From an uncultured Mucilaginibacter sp. (GTDB taxonomy: Bacteria; Bacteroidota; Bacteroidia; Sphingobacteriales; Sphingobacteriaceae): a stretch of 64,000 nt of DNA. Made by a program: the position numbers and the translations under genes. Of the stretch, positions 16,482 through 25,619 are shown one piece after another; positions within the stretch are counted from its first letter, which is position 1, and every line of letters begins with the position of its first letter. The stretch spans positions 5,634-69,633 of the forward strand of contig NZ_CAMLHX010000020.1 in NCBI RefSeq assembly GCF_946479965.1. Direction: 5' to 3'. Below the pieces are notes generated by a model that did not search any database, was not told where the DNA came from, and worked only from the letters and a program-made list of their open reading frames with translations.

Positions 16482-18557
16482 TTATGTGTGGATTGGTGCT
16501 GATTTCTCGTCCCTTAAAAGTACCCGCTGATCCGTCTTGTAAAACTTTATCAGCAGTATTTCAATGGCAAGAAAAACCAATGCCAAAATTATACAAAGTT
16601 TCCATAATTGCACGCCAAAATTTGATGTACCTATAACATCTTTTAACGACGCCTTTGTTGCTTGTATAACTCCCCGCGCTTCGGGCACAATATCGTCCAA
16701 TTCGCCTGCGCTATAATAGCTCATATCAGACTCGGCCCTGTTGTCATTAAATGCCATTACAGCAACTGTACTATCCTGCTTTTTCAGGTCATATAAGCCG
16801 GTCTCCTGCAATTGATCAGACACGTAAAGCAATGTGCTTCCCTCCTGTTGCCTAACATCAGGAATAATACTCTTACCCGCTTTGGTTAATTTTAATAATT
16901 GCTTTTCTGACGACTGTATAGGCATGGTTTCTATTACATCGTCATGCCCCATGCTATAAAACAGAGGCTGCTCGCGTCCACTTAATAAAGCTATCCTGAA
17001 CATTATAGGTACAAACAAGGCGTGCCGTGGCAGGTTACTAAAATCTTCTGCCAATGGCACAGCCGAAACATAAACCTTGCCGGCTCCACTGTTATATCCG
17101 GCCCAGAAAGAATAACCATTCTGCAATTGCATTAAGCTTTCGCTTTGCATTTTTGAACCGGAATTAAGATGATAATATTTTTTTACCATCGGCAGATCCG
17201 GATTTTTAGGGAAAGCTTCGAAAATATCTTTAAAAACCGGGTTTTGCAGATTTAAGGAAGTCACTTTAATATTTTCGGTCGCCATTTGATCGGGGTACGC
17301 CGCTCCTATATTTTGCAGGAACGAGCGATTGTTAACCAGGTCAGCATCGGTTGCCGGAAATACAACCAGCGTACCGCCTTTTTTTACATAAGTAGTCAAT
17401 TGCTGAGCCAGGCCCGGTGAAACCAAACGAACATCGCTTAAGGCAATAAGCGGATAACTACCTAACGATGCATAATCCACATTACCTTCCGGCACGCGGC
17501 TGGCCGCAAAAAACGGATCAGAAGCAAAAACAGCTTTTAAAAATGGATTAGGAACGCCGCCGTCAATTAACAGCACAGGCATTTTTTCTTTTACATTAAA
17601 GCTCAAAAAAAAGCGATTATCAAAAGTAACCGGGTTATCCTGCATGCTTATTTCGCCACGCTGCCAGCCGGCTGTAAGACCTGAAAAACTAAGTGTATCA
17701 ATTTGCGAAGAATGTGCCGGGATAGTAAAACCGCCCAATGCTTTTTGCTCGCCGTTTATGCTTAACCTAAGCGGTATTTTGGTTGATGCTTCGTTAGAAT
17801 AGTTGTGCAACTTAACTATCATTTTCTCCGTTTCGCCCGGGCGATGAATAGCGCTTAACAGCCAAACAGAATCAACCGCCACGTTAGCCGGCGCGCTGGC
17901 CTTTAGCTGCACCAAACTTATGTGTAAGCTGGTATCGCTTTTTAAAGGTTTGCCATCGGCAATATTCTTTTGAAAATCAGAAAGAATATAAACTGACCGT
18001 TCTGCTTCGGGCTGCATATCCAGGAGGCTTTGCTGCCTGTAAATAATTTGCTGTAGTTTATGGTTGCGAGGACTGATCTTTACGGCATCTGCTTCGTCAA
18101 AAAATTCCGCACGGGTTAGCAGGCGCTGATGACGGCCCTCAAAATCCTGTGTAAGTAGTTGGAAACGATCGTTATTGGTGTAAGCAGCGGCAATCTCTTT
18201 CGCCCTACGTTTTGCCTCATCTAACAATGAGCCTTCGCGATTGAGGTTCTGCATTGAATAGGAGTTGTCAATAAAGATACTTACCAACTGCCGCGGTCCC
18301 GCTATCTCGGCGTGTTTCCCGGGAATGTAAGGACGGGCAAATGCCAACACCAAAAAAAGCAATGCCAATAAACGCGAAGCAAGAATAAGCCGCTCCTTTA
18401 CATTTCTGCGCGACGACTGCTGCTCCTGTATATTTTTAAGGAACTGTACATTACTGAAATAGACTTTTTGATACCTGCGAAAATTGAACAGGTGCACAAT
18501 TACCGGTATAGCAAGCGATGCTAAAGCGAATAAAAAAGCTGGATATAAAAAATGCAC
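16482..18557 (-). CDS. BatA-domain membrane protein (aerotolerance/VWA-like)
   Basis: 691 aa. The N-terminus has the BatA signature: two helices with FLYPAFLFALASLAIPVIVHLF and RLLALLFLVLAFARPYIP (each given in part) around a basic loop. A von Willebrand A-like domain follows, with the MIDAS-type DNSYSM motif at about residue 90. A long extracytoplasmic region then contains a GATase-like/DUF4159-like fold (GGTLVVFPATDADL), and the last helix is near residue 660. Such proteins belong to the Bat cluster linked to envelope stress in Bacteroidetes. Here it is separate from other bat genes and heads a unit with the pyrC-like, acidic unknown and DUF4199 genes. Confidence 0.8.
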   Translation of the reverse strand: MHFLYPAFLFALASLAIPVIVHLFNFRRYQKVYFSNVQFLKNIQEQQSSRRNVKERLILASRLLALLFLVLAFARPYIPGKHAEIAGPRQLVSIFIDNSYSMQNLNREGSLLDEAKRRAKEIAAAYTNNDRFQLLTQDFEGRHQRLLTRAEFFDEADAVKISPRNHKLQQIIYRQQSLLDMQPEAERSVYILSDFQKNIADGKPLKSDTSLHISLVQLKASAPANVAVDSVWLLSAIHRPGETEKMIVKLHNYSNEASTKIPLRLSINGEQKALGGFTIPAHSSQIDTLSFSGLTAGWQRGEISMQDNPVTFDNRFFLSFNVKEKMPVLLIDGGVPNPFLKAVFASDPFFAASRVPEGNVDYASLGSYPLIALSDVRLVSPGLAQQLTTYVKKGGTLVVFPATDADLVNNRSFLQNIGAAYPDQMATENIKVTSLNLQNPVFKDIFEAFPKNPDLPMVKKYYHLNSGSKMQSESLMQLQNGYSFWAGYNSGAGKVYVSAVPLAEDFSNLPRHALFVPIMFRIALLSGREQPLFYSMGHDDVIETMPIQSSEKQLLKLTKAGKSIIPDVRQQEGSTLLYVSDQLQETGLYDLKKQDSTVAVMAFNDNRAESDMSYYSAGELDDIVPEARGVIQATKASLKDVIGTSNFGVQLWKLCIILALVFLAIEILLIKFYKTDQRVLLRDEKSAPIHT

Positions 18558-18577
18558 AGGCTTAAATGGGTTATATA

Positions 18578-18606
18578 CAAATATGCAAAAAAGGCATTAG
18601 CATCAA
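18578..18606 (-). promoter_or_regulatory. Bacteroidetes-type promoter for the BatA-pyrC unit
   Basis: On the minus strand TTG (18604-18606) is followed after 18 bases by CATATTTG (18578-18585), close to the TTG-N19-TAnnTTTG consensus. It lies 20 bp before the BatA-like start codon. Confidence 0.55.
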
Positions 18607-18688
18607 AATATTTTAACCGTTTGTAAAGAGATTATCACCAATGTTATATTAATTAAACAAAGAAACTGATGTACTGGTTAATAACCAT

Positions 18689-19399
18689 ATGGAATGGCAC
18701 ATAGGATGTTCGGGATTTCATTATAAACGTTGGAAGGAAAGATTCTATCCAGCGGGTTTACCTCAAAAAAAATGGTTCGATTATTATTGTCAACACTTTA
18801 AAACGCTGGAACTTAACGTTACCTTCTACCGCTTTCCACAATTGTCATTTCTTCAAAACTGGCACACCAACAGCCCGGCTGATTTCAGATTCGCGGTGAA
18901 AGCACCTCGCGCAATAACACACTACAGAAAATTTATTAATACTGTAGATTTTATAAGCAGTTTTTACGATACCATAAACAATGGTTTACAACAAAAACTG
19001 GGGCCGGTGCTATTTCAAATGCCACCTACTTTTCAATATGATGAAGATAAACTGGAGCGTGTTATTAATAGCCTTGATCCATCATTTAGTAACGTTTTTG
19101 AACCGCGGCATTCAAGCTGGTGGAACGAGAATGTTTATAAACGCTTAGCGGAAAAAAACATCACCTTTTGCGGTATGAGTTACCCCGGCTTACCTGACGA
19201 TGTAATTCAAAATGCTCCTACAGTTTACTATCGTTTTCACGGTGTACCTGATCTTTATAGCTCACCCTACAGTGAAGATTTCTTGAAAAAAGTTATCCAA
19301 GCAATAGATAAGTCGGCCAAAGAAGGCTGGTTTTATTTCAACAACGATGTAAACGCTGTAGCGCCGCGAAATGCCAAGCAAATGATGGGTCTGTTATGA
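18689..19399 (+). CDS. DUF72 domain-containing protein
   Basis: 236-aa TIM-barrel protein of the DUF72/YecE family. Motifs: WHIGCSGFHYKRWKERFYP at the N-terminus, HFKTLELNVTFYRFP, FRFAVKAPRAITH, and the C-terminal WFYFNNDVNAVAPRNAKQM segment. The molecular role of the family is unsettled. Slightly short for the family but with both ends conserved. It is divergent from the BatA-like gene and followed by trxB. Confidence 0.88.
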   Translation: MEWHIGCSGFHYKRWKERFYPAGLPQKKWFDYYCQHFKTLELNVTFYRFPQLSFLQNWHTNSPADFRFAVKAPRAITHYRKFINTVDFISSFYDTINNGLQQKLGPVLFQMPPTFQYDEDKLERVINSLDPSFSNVFEPRHSSWWNENVYKRLAEKNITFCGMSYPGLPDDVIQNAPTVYYRFHGVPDLYSSPYSEDFLKKVIQAIDKSAKEGWFYFNNDVNAVAPRNAKQMMGLL

Positions 19400-19509
19400 T
19401 TGTCTGTCTATCATTGGAAAGTCGTCAACGAGTATGGCAATAAGCTGACTAATCCCTATTGATGAGCATCACAATAAAAGCTACTTTTGTGTGCAATTTT
19501 AAAAATCCG

Positions 19510-20466
19510 ATGTCTGAAATTATAGAACACGTTAAATGCCTTATCATAGGTTCTGGTCCTGCGGGATACACAGCTGCTATTTATGCTTCGCGAGCCGATC
19601 TTAAACCGGTAATGTATACAGGAATGCTTGCCGGTGGCCAGCTTACCCAAACTACCGATGTAGAAAACTTCCCGGGTTACCCACATGGCATTATGGGTCC
19701 GGAAATGATGGAAGATTTTCGCAAACAAGCTGAACGACTTGGTACTGAGATCCGTTTTGGGTATGTGAGCGCTGTTGATTTTTCGAGCCTGCCACATAAA
19801 GTTACTGTTGATGAGATTAAAACTATTACCGCTGATACCGTTATTATTTCAACCGGTGCTTCAGCTAAATGGCTCGGTTTAGACTCTGAACAAAAGTACA
19901 GCGGTTTTGGCGTATCAGCCTGTGCGGTTTGTGACGGGTTCTTCTTTAAAGGACAAGACGTGGCCATTGTAGGGGCCGGTGATACTGCAGCAGAAGAAGC
20001 TACTTATCTGGCTAAGTTATGCCGCAAGGTGTATATGATAGTACGCAGAGACGAGTTCCGGGCATCAAAAGCAATGGTGCACCGCGTGCTTAATACAAAA
20101 AACATTGAGCTACTATATAATACTGAAACCCAGGAAATATTAGGCGATGGGCAAAGCGTTAATGGTGTAAGAGTCTTAAATAATAAAACCGCCGAAGAAA
20201 GAGTACTTGATATTACAGGTTTCTTTGTGGCGATAGGACATCAACCGAATACGGAGATCTTTAAAGGCTGGATAGACATGGACGAAACAGGCTATATCAA
20301 AACCCGTCCAGGGTCAACAGAAACAAATATTGAGGGCGTATTTTGCTGTGGCGATGCGCAGGATCATATTTATCGCCAGGCAGTTACTGCTGCCGGCACA
20401 GGCTGCATGGCTGCAATTGACGCTGAACGTTACCTTGCTGCCAAAGAACACGTAGTAACCGCGTAA
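19510..20466 (+). CDS. trxB: Thioredoxin-disulfide reductase
   Basis: 318-aa flavoprotein that reduces thioredoxin with NADPH. FAD-binding GSGPAGYTAAIYASRADL (part) at the N-terminus, redox CAVC in the SACAVCDGFFFKG segment, NADPH-binding VGAGDTAAEEATYLA, and the closing GVFCCGDAQD FAD motif. The ATG at 19510 is preferred over the in-frame ATG at 19459, because the 17 extra residues are not conserved-looking and the reductase fold starts at residue ~8 from 19510. Confidence 0.93.
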   Translation: MSEIIEHVKCLIIGSGPAGYTAAIYASRADLKPVMYTGMLAGGQLTQTTDVENFPGYPHGIMGPEMMEDFRKQAERLGTEIRFGYVSAVDFSSLPHKVTVDEIKTITADTVIISTGASAKWLGLDSEQKYSGFGVSACAVCDGFFFKGQDVAIVGAGDTAAEEATYLAKLCRKVYMIVRRDEFRASKAMVHRVLNTKNIELLYNTETQEILGDGQSVNGVRVLNNKTAEERVLDITGFFVAIGHQPNTEIFKGWIDMDETGYIKTRPGSTETNIEGVFCCGDAQDHIYRQAVTAAGTGCMAAIDAERYLAAKEHVVTA

Positions 20467-20485
20467 ATAAATAAAAGATTATATA

Positions 20486-20517
20486 TTATAAAAGCTGCCT
20501 ATGGGCGGCTTTTATAA
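20486..20517. terminator. Bidirectional terminator between trxB and the carotenoid operon
   Basis: TATAAAAGCTGCC and GGCGGCTTTTATA form a stem of about 12 bp around a short loop, with A/T runs on both sides. It serves the convergent trxB and crtY ends. Confidence 0.8.
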
Positions 20518-20534
20518 TGGGTGCGGTAACTCGA

Positions 20535-21224
20535 TTAGGCTTTGCGTAAGCTACGAAACCAGTGATAAAGCCATGTATTGATAAGCACAAGGCCCATTCC
20601 ATAAAAAATGTCTTCTACGGGTATGGTCAATATTCGTGGCCCCATAATGTGGTCGGCATTGTACCAAACAACCGGAGCATCCAGGCCCGTTCCCGTAAGT
20701 AGGCCGTTTACTATCAAAAACGGAATAAGTAAGATTACGTACACTACATAAAATTGCGCAAGCCATTGTAGTTTTTTATATTGAGCAACCGCAATTAAAA
20801 CAGCTAATAATGCAAACGCCGACGCCGTGTAGTAGTGAGTATAAAAAACCGCTGCCAGTATAACTAAACAACCAATAAGCGAGTAATTAATATACTGCAG
20901 AAATCCTTTTGAAACGGTTGGCCTTATAACCCTTGAAAGGCAATCGAAGGTAAAAACGCATGCATAGGGGATGCAAATAAAAAAAAGCAACTCCTCCAAT
21001 GGTAGGTTTCCTATAAAAATACCGGTAAGGTATGTTTTGTTAAAGCCCCAAACACCCATGTGCGTAAACCAACTGTCCCAAAGCACATAACACAACGTAG
21101 TGATACCAATAGCAGGCAGTAATGCATACCACTTTTTATAAAGACCACTGCCGGGATGAAACGAAACCAGCAGTGGCACCAACACGCTTAATACATCAAT
21201 CAGCAAATAAGTATATTGGATCAT
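20535..21224 (-). CDS. Lycopene beta-cyclase, CrtYcd-type membrane protein
   Basis: 229 aa with about seven membrane helices, two tandem lycopene-cyclase domains of the CrtYc/CrtYd (CarR-like) kind fused in one chain. Signatures are YTYLLIDVLSVLVPLL and TYLTGIFIGNLPLEELLFF, with the acidic PLEELLFF residues typical of these cyclases. It converts lycopene to beta-carotene in the membrane. It is the last gene of the crt operon; its start overlaps the crtZ stop by one base (TAATG type). Confidence 0.85.
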   Translation of the reverse strand: MIQYTYLLIDVLSVLVPLLVSFHPGSGLYKKWYALLPAIGITTLCYVLWDSWFTHMGVWGFNKTYLTGIFIGNLPLEELLFFICIPYACVFTFDCLSRVIRPTVSKGFLQYINYSLIGCLVILAAVFYTHYYTASAFALLAVLIAVAQYKKLQWLAQFYVVYVILLIPFLIVNGLLTGTGLDAPVVWYNADHIMGPRILTIPVEDIFYGMGLVLINTWLYHWFRSLRKA

Positions 21225-21688
21225 TAACTGGCTTTTTTATTCCGGAAATACTTTAAAGGTACCCAAAGCATTCCAAAACACTCCCCATCTTCTTTTCCTA
21301 AATGCTTGTGGTGTATTTTATGAGCACGACGTATGCCCAGCAAATACTTGTTGTTAGTGTTACGAAACCATTTTATGCGCTGGTGGATGAAAATATCGTG
21401 CACAATGAAATAGCATAAGCCATATAAAGTAATGCCAATACCAATATATAAAGCAAATTTGGCTTCGGTAAAACTGCCGATAGTTAGACAAGCTATCCCC
21501 GGCGTAGCAAAGATGAGAAAGAAAAAATCGTTATGCTCCAGTAAACCATACTGTTCCTTATGATGATGGTCTTCATGCAAATTCCAAAGTAGGCCATGCA
21601 TCAGGTACTTATGCGCCAGCCATGCCACGGCTTCCATTGCAAAAAATGAACCCGAGGCAATCAAAATATGATAGATAACCGGTGTCAT
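21224..21688 (-). CDS. crtZ: Beta-carotene hydroxylase
   Basis: 154 aa of the fatty-acid-hydroxylase-like family, with four His clusters that bind the di-iron site: HKYLMH, HEDHHH, HDIFIHQR and HKIHHKH. Four membrane segments. It adds 3-hydroxyl groups to beta-ionone rings, giving zeaxanthin via cryptoxanthin. It sits between idi and the cyclase with minimal gaps. Confidence 0.92.
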   Translation of the reverse strand: MTPVIYHILIASGSFFAMEAVAWLAHKYLMHGLLWNLHEDHHHKEQYGLLEHNDFFFLIFATPGIACLTIGSFTEAKFALYIGIGITLYGLCYFIVHDIFIHQRIKWFRNTNNKYLLGIRRAHKIHHKHLGKEDGECFGMLWVPLKYFRNKKAS

Positions 21689-21695
21689 TCTTAAT

Positions 21696-22193
21696 TTATT
21701 TTATTCGTTCAAAACACAATTTAAACCACTCGCTGTATTGCCCGGGGTTCAGGCGGATATCTTCTTCCAACTTTTCACGCTCAATATACTTAAACGCCGC
21801 CACTTCGTTTGGGTCGGGAACTGGCCGTTCGTCGCATATGCCTATAAAAGCGTGGTCATACTCGTGTTCCACCAGATTGTTGTCCAGTTCTGCGCGATAA
21901 ATAAAACTGAACCAATGGATAAGCTTGCAACTTATTCCCATTTCTTCTTTCAGTCTTCTGTTCGCTGCATCTATCAGATCTTCACCCGGGCGCGGGTGGC
22001 TGCAGCAGGTATTGCTCCACTTTCCGCCCGAATGATATTTTTCTTGGGCACGCTGCTGCAGCAAAAATTCGCCTTTCTCATTAAATATAAATATTGAAAT
22101 AGCCCGATGTAAAGTGCCGGTGAGGTGCGCCTCCATTTTTTCCATAACGCCAACTTCCAAGTCCTTCTCGTCTACTAATATCACACTTTCCAT
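21696..22193 (-). CDS. idi: Isopentenyl-diphosphate delta-isomerase, type I
   Basis: 165-aa Nudix-fold enzyme that interconverts IPP and DMAPP. Type I residues are seen: LHRAISIFIFN, WSNTCCSHPRPGED with the catalytic Cys, and the Nudix-like RRLKEEMGI helix; VEHEYDHAFIG carries the catalytic Glu. It lies inside the crt operon, where it would balance precursors made by the MEP pathway (dxr is at 11.3 kb). Confidence 0.93.
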   Translation of the reverse strand: MESVILVDEKDLEVGVMEKMEAHLTGTLHRAISIFIFNEKGEFLLQQRAQEKYHSGGKWSNTCCSHPRPGEDLIDAANRRLKEEMGISCKLIHWFSFIYRAELDNNLVEHEYDHAFIGICDERPVPDPNEVAAFKYIEREKLEEDIRLNPGQYSEWFKLCFERIK

Positions 22194-22214
22194 ACGCTAT
22201 TATTATATTTCTGA

Positions 22215-23051
22215 CTAAATCCAGTTCAATTTGTGTTTAAGCAAGGTATCAAACAACAACGCTATTTTACGGCTGTTAGATATGCGGAACCTTGTTGAAA
22301 AAACGGTACATGCGCCGGCTAACTTAATTTTCTCGAATAATTTCTGATAATACCGGTATGCCAGGAAAACTCCCCTCCTTGACGATCTTGGCAACGCCCG
22401 TATACCTTTCAATGCTTCACAAAGATCGGCCTCTATATCAAGCTCTATCTTACGCTTGTCGGTTTCTGTAAATTGAGCCAGGTCAACACCGGGAAAATAA
22501 GTTCTGTTCAGTTGCAGATAATCGGCTCCAATATCACGCAAAAAGTTGATCTTCTGAAACGCTGCGCCAAGTTTCATTGCGCGAGGCTTAAGCTCTTCAA
22601 ACATTAGCTGATTACCGCCTGTAAAAACGTAAAGGCACATTAGACCAACTACCTCTGCCGATCCCAGAATATATTCCTCATACTTTTGTTGAGTATAGTT
22701 GTGCCTGCCAAGGTCCATCTCCATACTCTCAAGAAACTGATTTATCAATTGATGGTCAATGCTGTAACAATGCACCGCTTGCTGAAATGAGTTGAGTATA
22801 GGGTTAAGACTAATACCATTTTCAATTGCCTCAAAACAGTCCTTTTTAAATTGATTCAGCAATACTTGCTTGTCGTAGTCGTGGAAACTGTCTACAATTT
22901 CATCTGCCAACCTTACAAACCCGTAAATGGCATATATTGGGTCATGTAAATCCTTATCCAGAAAACGTATCCCTAACGAGAAGCTGGTGCTATACCGCCT
23001 TGTGGTTAATTTGCTGCACTCAGCCGACAGTTGATCAAATTTTTCTTTCAT
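22215..23051 (-). CDS. crtB: Phytoene synthase
   Basis: 278 aa of the squalene/phytoene synthase family. It condenses two GGPP into phytoene. The first Asp-rich motif is LADEIVDSFHDYD (residues ~47-59) and the second is FLRDIGADYLQLNRTYFP (residues ~169-186). Length is normal. It lies 5 bp after crtI. No GGPP synthase (crtE) is in the window, so the substrate must be supplied from elsewhere. Confidence 0.93.
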   Translation of the reverse strand: MKEKFDQLSAECSKLTTRRYSTSFSLGIRFLDKDLHDPIYAIYGFVRLADEIVDSFHDYDKQVLLNQFKKDCFEAIENGISLNPILNSFQQAVHCYSIDHQLINQFLESMEMDLGRHNYTQQKYEEYILGSAEVVGLMCLYVFTGGNQLMFEELKPRAMKLGAAFQKINFLRDIGADYLQLNRTYFPGVDLAQFTETDKRKIELDIEADLCEALKGIRALPRSSRRGVFLAYRYYQKLFEKIKLAGACTVFSTRFRISNSRKIALLFDTLLKHKLNWI

Positions 23052-23056
23052 AGGCT

Positions 23057-24553
23057 TTAGCTTTTAAGGTATTTTAATAATTGATTGGCGGCTACGTTGC
23101 CAGAAATAATAGCAGGGGGTACGCCTGGACCGGGTACTGTCAAATGACCGGCAAAAAATAGGTTGTCAACTTTTTTACTTCGGATGGATGGTTTAAGTAT
23201 AGCCGTCTGCCTTAAAGTATTTGCCAGCCCGTAAGCGTTTCCGGCAAATGCGTTATAGTCGCCTTTAAAATCCGCTATACAGTAACTTTTTTTATAATCA
23301 AGCTGATCGTTAATACTTTCACCACAATAAGCTTCAAGTCGTTTCAAAACAGTATCGAAATATTGCTCTCGTATTTCCTCCGCATCTAATACGTCTACAG
23401 CTAATGGCATTAGTATAAATATATTTTCGTGGCCTTCAGGAGCCACGCTATCATCAGTTTTTGACGTGCAACAAACGTAAAAGAGAGGTTTTGATGGCCA
23501 CTTGGGCTCGCGATAAATCTCCTGTGCATGCACCTGGAGATCTTCGTCGAAAAACAAGTTATGATGCTTAAGTTTTTCAATTTTCTTCTTTACGCCCAAG
23601 TAAAATATCAAAGCAGACGGTGCCATTACCCTGGTTTGCCAATAGTTGGGCGTATAGTTGCGGTATTGCGGTCTCAACAGTTGCTGATCTATATGATGGT
23701 AATCTGCACTGCCTATCACTCCGTCAACCACACGATTACCAACATTTGTATGGATATATGATATTTTTCTATCTCTTATGTCAAACCCGGTAACGGTTAC
23801 ATCGGTATAAAATTTAACACCCTGTCTTTCTGCTACGGTCTGCATAGCTTGGATAACGCTGCCGAAGCCACCTTTGGGATACCATGTACCTAATGCAAGG
23901 CCGGCATAGTTCATTAAACTGTAAAGCGCGGGCGTATCCTCTGCCATTGCGCCCAAGAACAAAGCAGGGAACTCCATAAGCGCCTTTAGTTTGGGGTGTT
24001 TAAAGTATCTCTTTACGTGCGCGCTTAGCGATGTAAAAACCTGGAGCTTTAATAACCCCTTCGCCAGATCCATATCAGCAAACTCTGTGAGTGACAAGCC
24101 GGGTTTATAAACCAGTTTATTGATGCCGATGTTATATTTATAAGCGGCCTCGCTCAAAAATTTTTGTAAAGCTACCGCAGCGCCTTTTTCAATTTGCTCA
24201 AAAATATCCGCTAACTGTTCCAAATTTTCGGGCACTTCCAGCACGTCATCCCGACCGAAAATGACAGCATATTGCGGATCTAAAGCGCTAAGCTTATAAA
24301 AGTCGGCAGGCTTGTAACCCATATCGCCAAAGAACTTTTCAAATACATCAGGCATCCAGTACCAGCTTGGGCCCATATCAAAAGTGTAGCCATTATCAGT
24401 ATGTATTTGCCTCGCCCGCCCGCCTACGGTAGCGTTTTTTTCATAAACGCTCACCGTACAACCAGCCTTTGCAAGGTATGAGGCCGCGCTTAGCCCTGCG
24501 AAGCCCGAACCGATAACTGCTATATGCTTATTTTGGTAGTCGGTACACATCAT
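23057..24553 (-). CDS. crtI: Phytoene desaturase
   Basis: 498-aa FAD-dependent CrtI-type desaturase that introduces double bonds to give lycopene. N-terminal dinucleotide motif HIAVIGSGFAGLSAASYLA, then YEKNATVGGRARQI. The C-terminal CrtI signature is NLFFAGHLTVPGPGVPPAI. The start overlaps the stop of the upstream regulator by four bases (ATGA), so the two are translationally coupled. This places pigment synthesis directly under that regulator. Confidence 0.94.
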   Translation of the reverse strand: MMCTDYQNKHIAVIGSGFAGLSAASYLAKAGCTVSVYEKNATVGGRARQIHTDNGYTFDMGPSWYWMPDVFEKFFGDMGYKPADFYKLSALDPQYAVIFGRDDVLEVPENLEQLADIFEQIEKGAAVALQKFLSEAAYKYNIGINKLVYKPGLSLTEFADMDLAKGLLKLQVFTSLSAHVKRYFKHPKLKALMEFPALFLGAMAEDTPALYSLMNYAGLALGTWYPKGGFGSVIQAMQTVAERQGVKFYTDVTVTGFDIRDRKISYIHTNVGNRVVDGVIGSADYHHIDQQLLRPQYRNYTPNYWQTRVMAPSALIFYLGVKKKIEKLKHHNLFFDEDLQVHAQEIYREPKWPSKPLFYVCCTSKTDDSVAPEGHENIFILMPLAVDVLDAEEIREQYFDTVLKRLEAYCGESINDQLDYKKSYCIADFKGDYNAFAGNAYGLANTLRQTAILKPSIRSKKVDNLFFAGHLTVPGPGVPPAIISGNVAANQLLKYLKS

Positions 24554-25440
24554 GAATTAGCAATAACTTGTTCAAAAGCACCAGGTGACTCCAACCATTT
24601 CACATTGGCAGGGTAGTTTATTCCACTCAGTACTTTTTTGTTACCGGATACGTAAATATTTGTATTTGGAAACTGCTTAGCTAACTCGTTCAGATACACT
24701 TGTGCGTTTGCAAGCGGGCGTATGCGGGTCATAAAAAAGAGCAGATTCTGTGGTTGGGTAGCCTCTGAAGTATTGATAAGGGATGGCAAGGGAACCTTGG
24801 CACCCAGATAGATTACCTGCCGGCCATTAGCTCTGAGCAGATAGCTTGCCAGCAACAAACCAATATCATGATCTTCATCTTCGGGTAAAAAAAGCATCCA
24901 TTTGGCTGCGGCGGCATCTTGTCGGCCGCTGCAACCGTCTATGGCTGTAAAAAGTTTCTGACGGATGATTTGTGACAGGAAATGCTCCTGCGACGGGCAC
25001 ATGCCGCCATTTAACCACATCAATCCCATCCTGACCAACATGGGATAAATTACAAGCTTGTATGTATTTAATAAACCGCTCTGATTAATACATGCGGATA
25101 TTAGCGAGCTTATTTTCTGCTCGTTGTATATTAAAGTGTTGTTAATTATCTGCGATATAAAAAATTCGTAGCGGTCGTCCGCGGAATTATTTTGGTCGAT
25201 ATCCTTTAGCAATAATTCATTCATCTCATCTTTACTCAACCCACAAGCCTGCGAAATTTTATGGCCTGCGTGATAAAGGCCTGAAATGCAGAGTAGGCGC
25301 TTTAGCTGCTCATCATCGTAAAAACGTGTATTTCCGGTTGTGCGTGAGGGAGTAAGCGCACCATAACGGCGTTCCCAAATCCTTATGTTGTGAACGGATA
25401 TGCCGGACAGCTGCTCTAGATCGGAAATAGAATATTGCAT
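24550..25440 (-). CDS. MerR-type regulator with B12-binding domain (CarH/LitR-like)
   Basis: 296 aa. Residues 1-70 are a MerR winged helix (SISDLEQLSGISVHNIRIWE, RTTGNTRFYDD). Residues ~90-170 form a four-helix bundle, and ~180-290 a Rossmann cobalamin domain. The photoreceptor signature Wx9EH is exact (W142, E152, H153). The cobalamin-ligand motif is ExHxxG (E189, H191, G194), close to the usual DxHxxG. CarH proteins bind adenosylcobalamin and repress carotenoid genes in the dark; light breaks the Co-C bond and releases DNA. It is first in the crt operon and coupled to crtI, so it probably controls its own operon. Adenosylcobalamin binding is inferred, not shown. Confidence 0.87.
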   Translation of the reverse strand: MQYSISDLEQLSGISVHNIRIWERRYGALTPSRTTGNTRFYDDEQLKRLLCISGLYHAGHKISQACGLSKDEMNELLLKDIDQNNSADDRYEFFISQIINNTLIYNEQKISSLISACINQSGLLNTYKLVIYPMLVRMGLMWLNGGMCPSQEHFLSQIIRQKLFTAIDGCSGRQDAAAAKWMLFLPEDEDHDIGLLLASYLLRANGRQVIYLGAKVPLPSLINTSEATQPQNLLFFMTRIRPLANAQVYLNELAKQFPNTNIYVSGNKKVLSGINYPANVKWLESPGAFEQVIANS

Positions 25441-25441
25441 T

Positions 25442-25476
25442 TTTGTCTAAATTTATTATCAACAAATCTAGACAAA
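25442..25476 (-). promoter_or_regulatory. Candidate operator/promoter of the carH-crt operon
   Basis: A 13-bp inverted repeat lies 1 bp from the carH start codon: TTTGTCTAAATTT (25442-25454) and AAATCTAGACAAA (25464-25476), with one mismatch and a 9-bp spacer. The minus-strand -7 box TAGATTTG (rc of 25463-25470) fits TAnnTTTG and overlaps the right arm, so a bound repressor would block transcription. No convincing -33 TTG is seen. The predicted 5' UTR is very short. Confidence 0.6.
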
Positions 25477-25619
25477 TAACTCGTAATTTTTTAAAATTGT
25501 TTTACATCTCTCGCGAATTAATTCCGAAACATAAATAGCTGAGCAGATTGTGGCATTATTTTTACAGGTTAAATATCATTCTATTTTAATAAAATTATAA
25601 TTTCACCAAAGAATTATTG

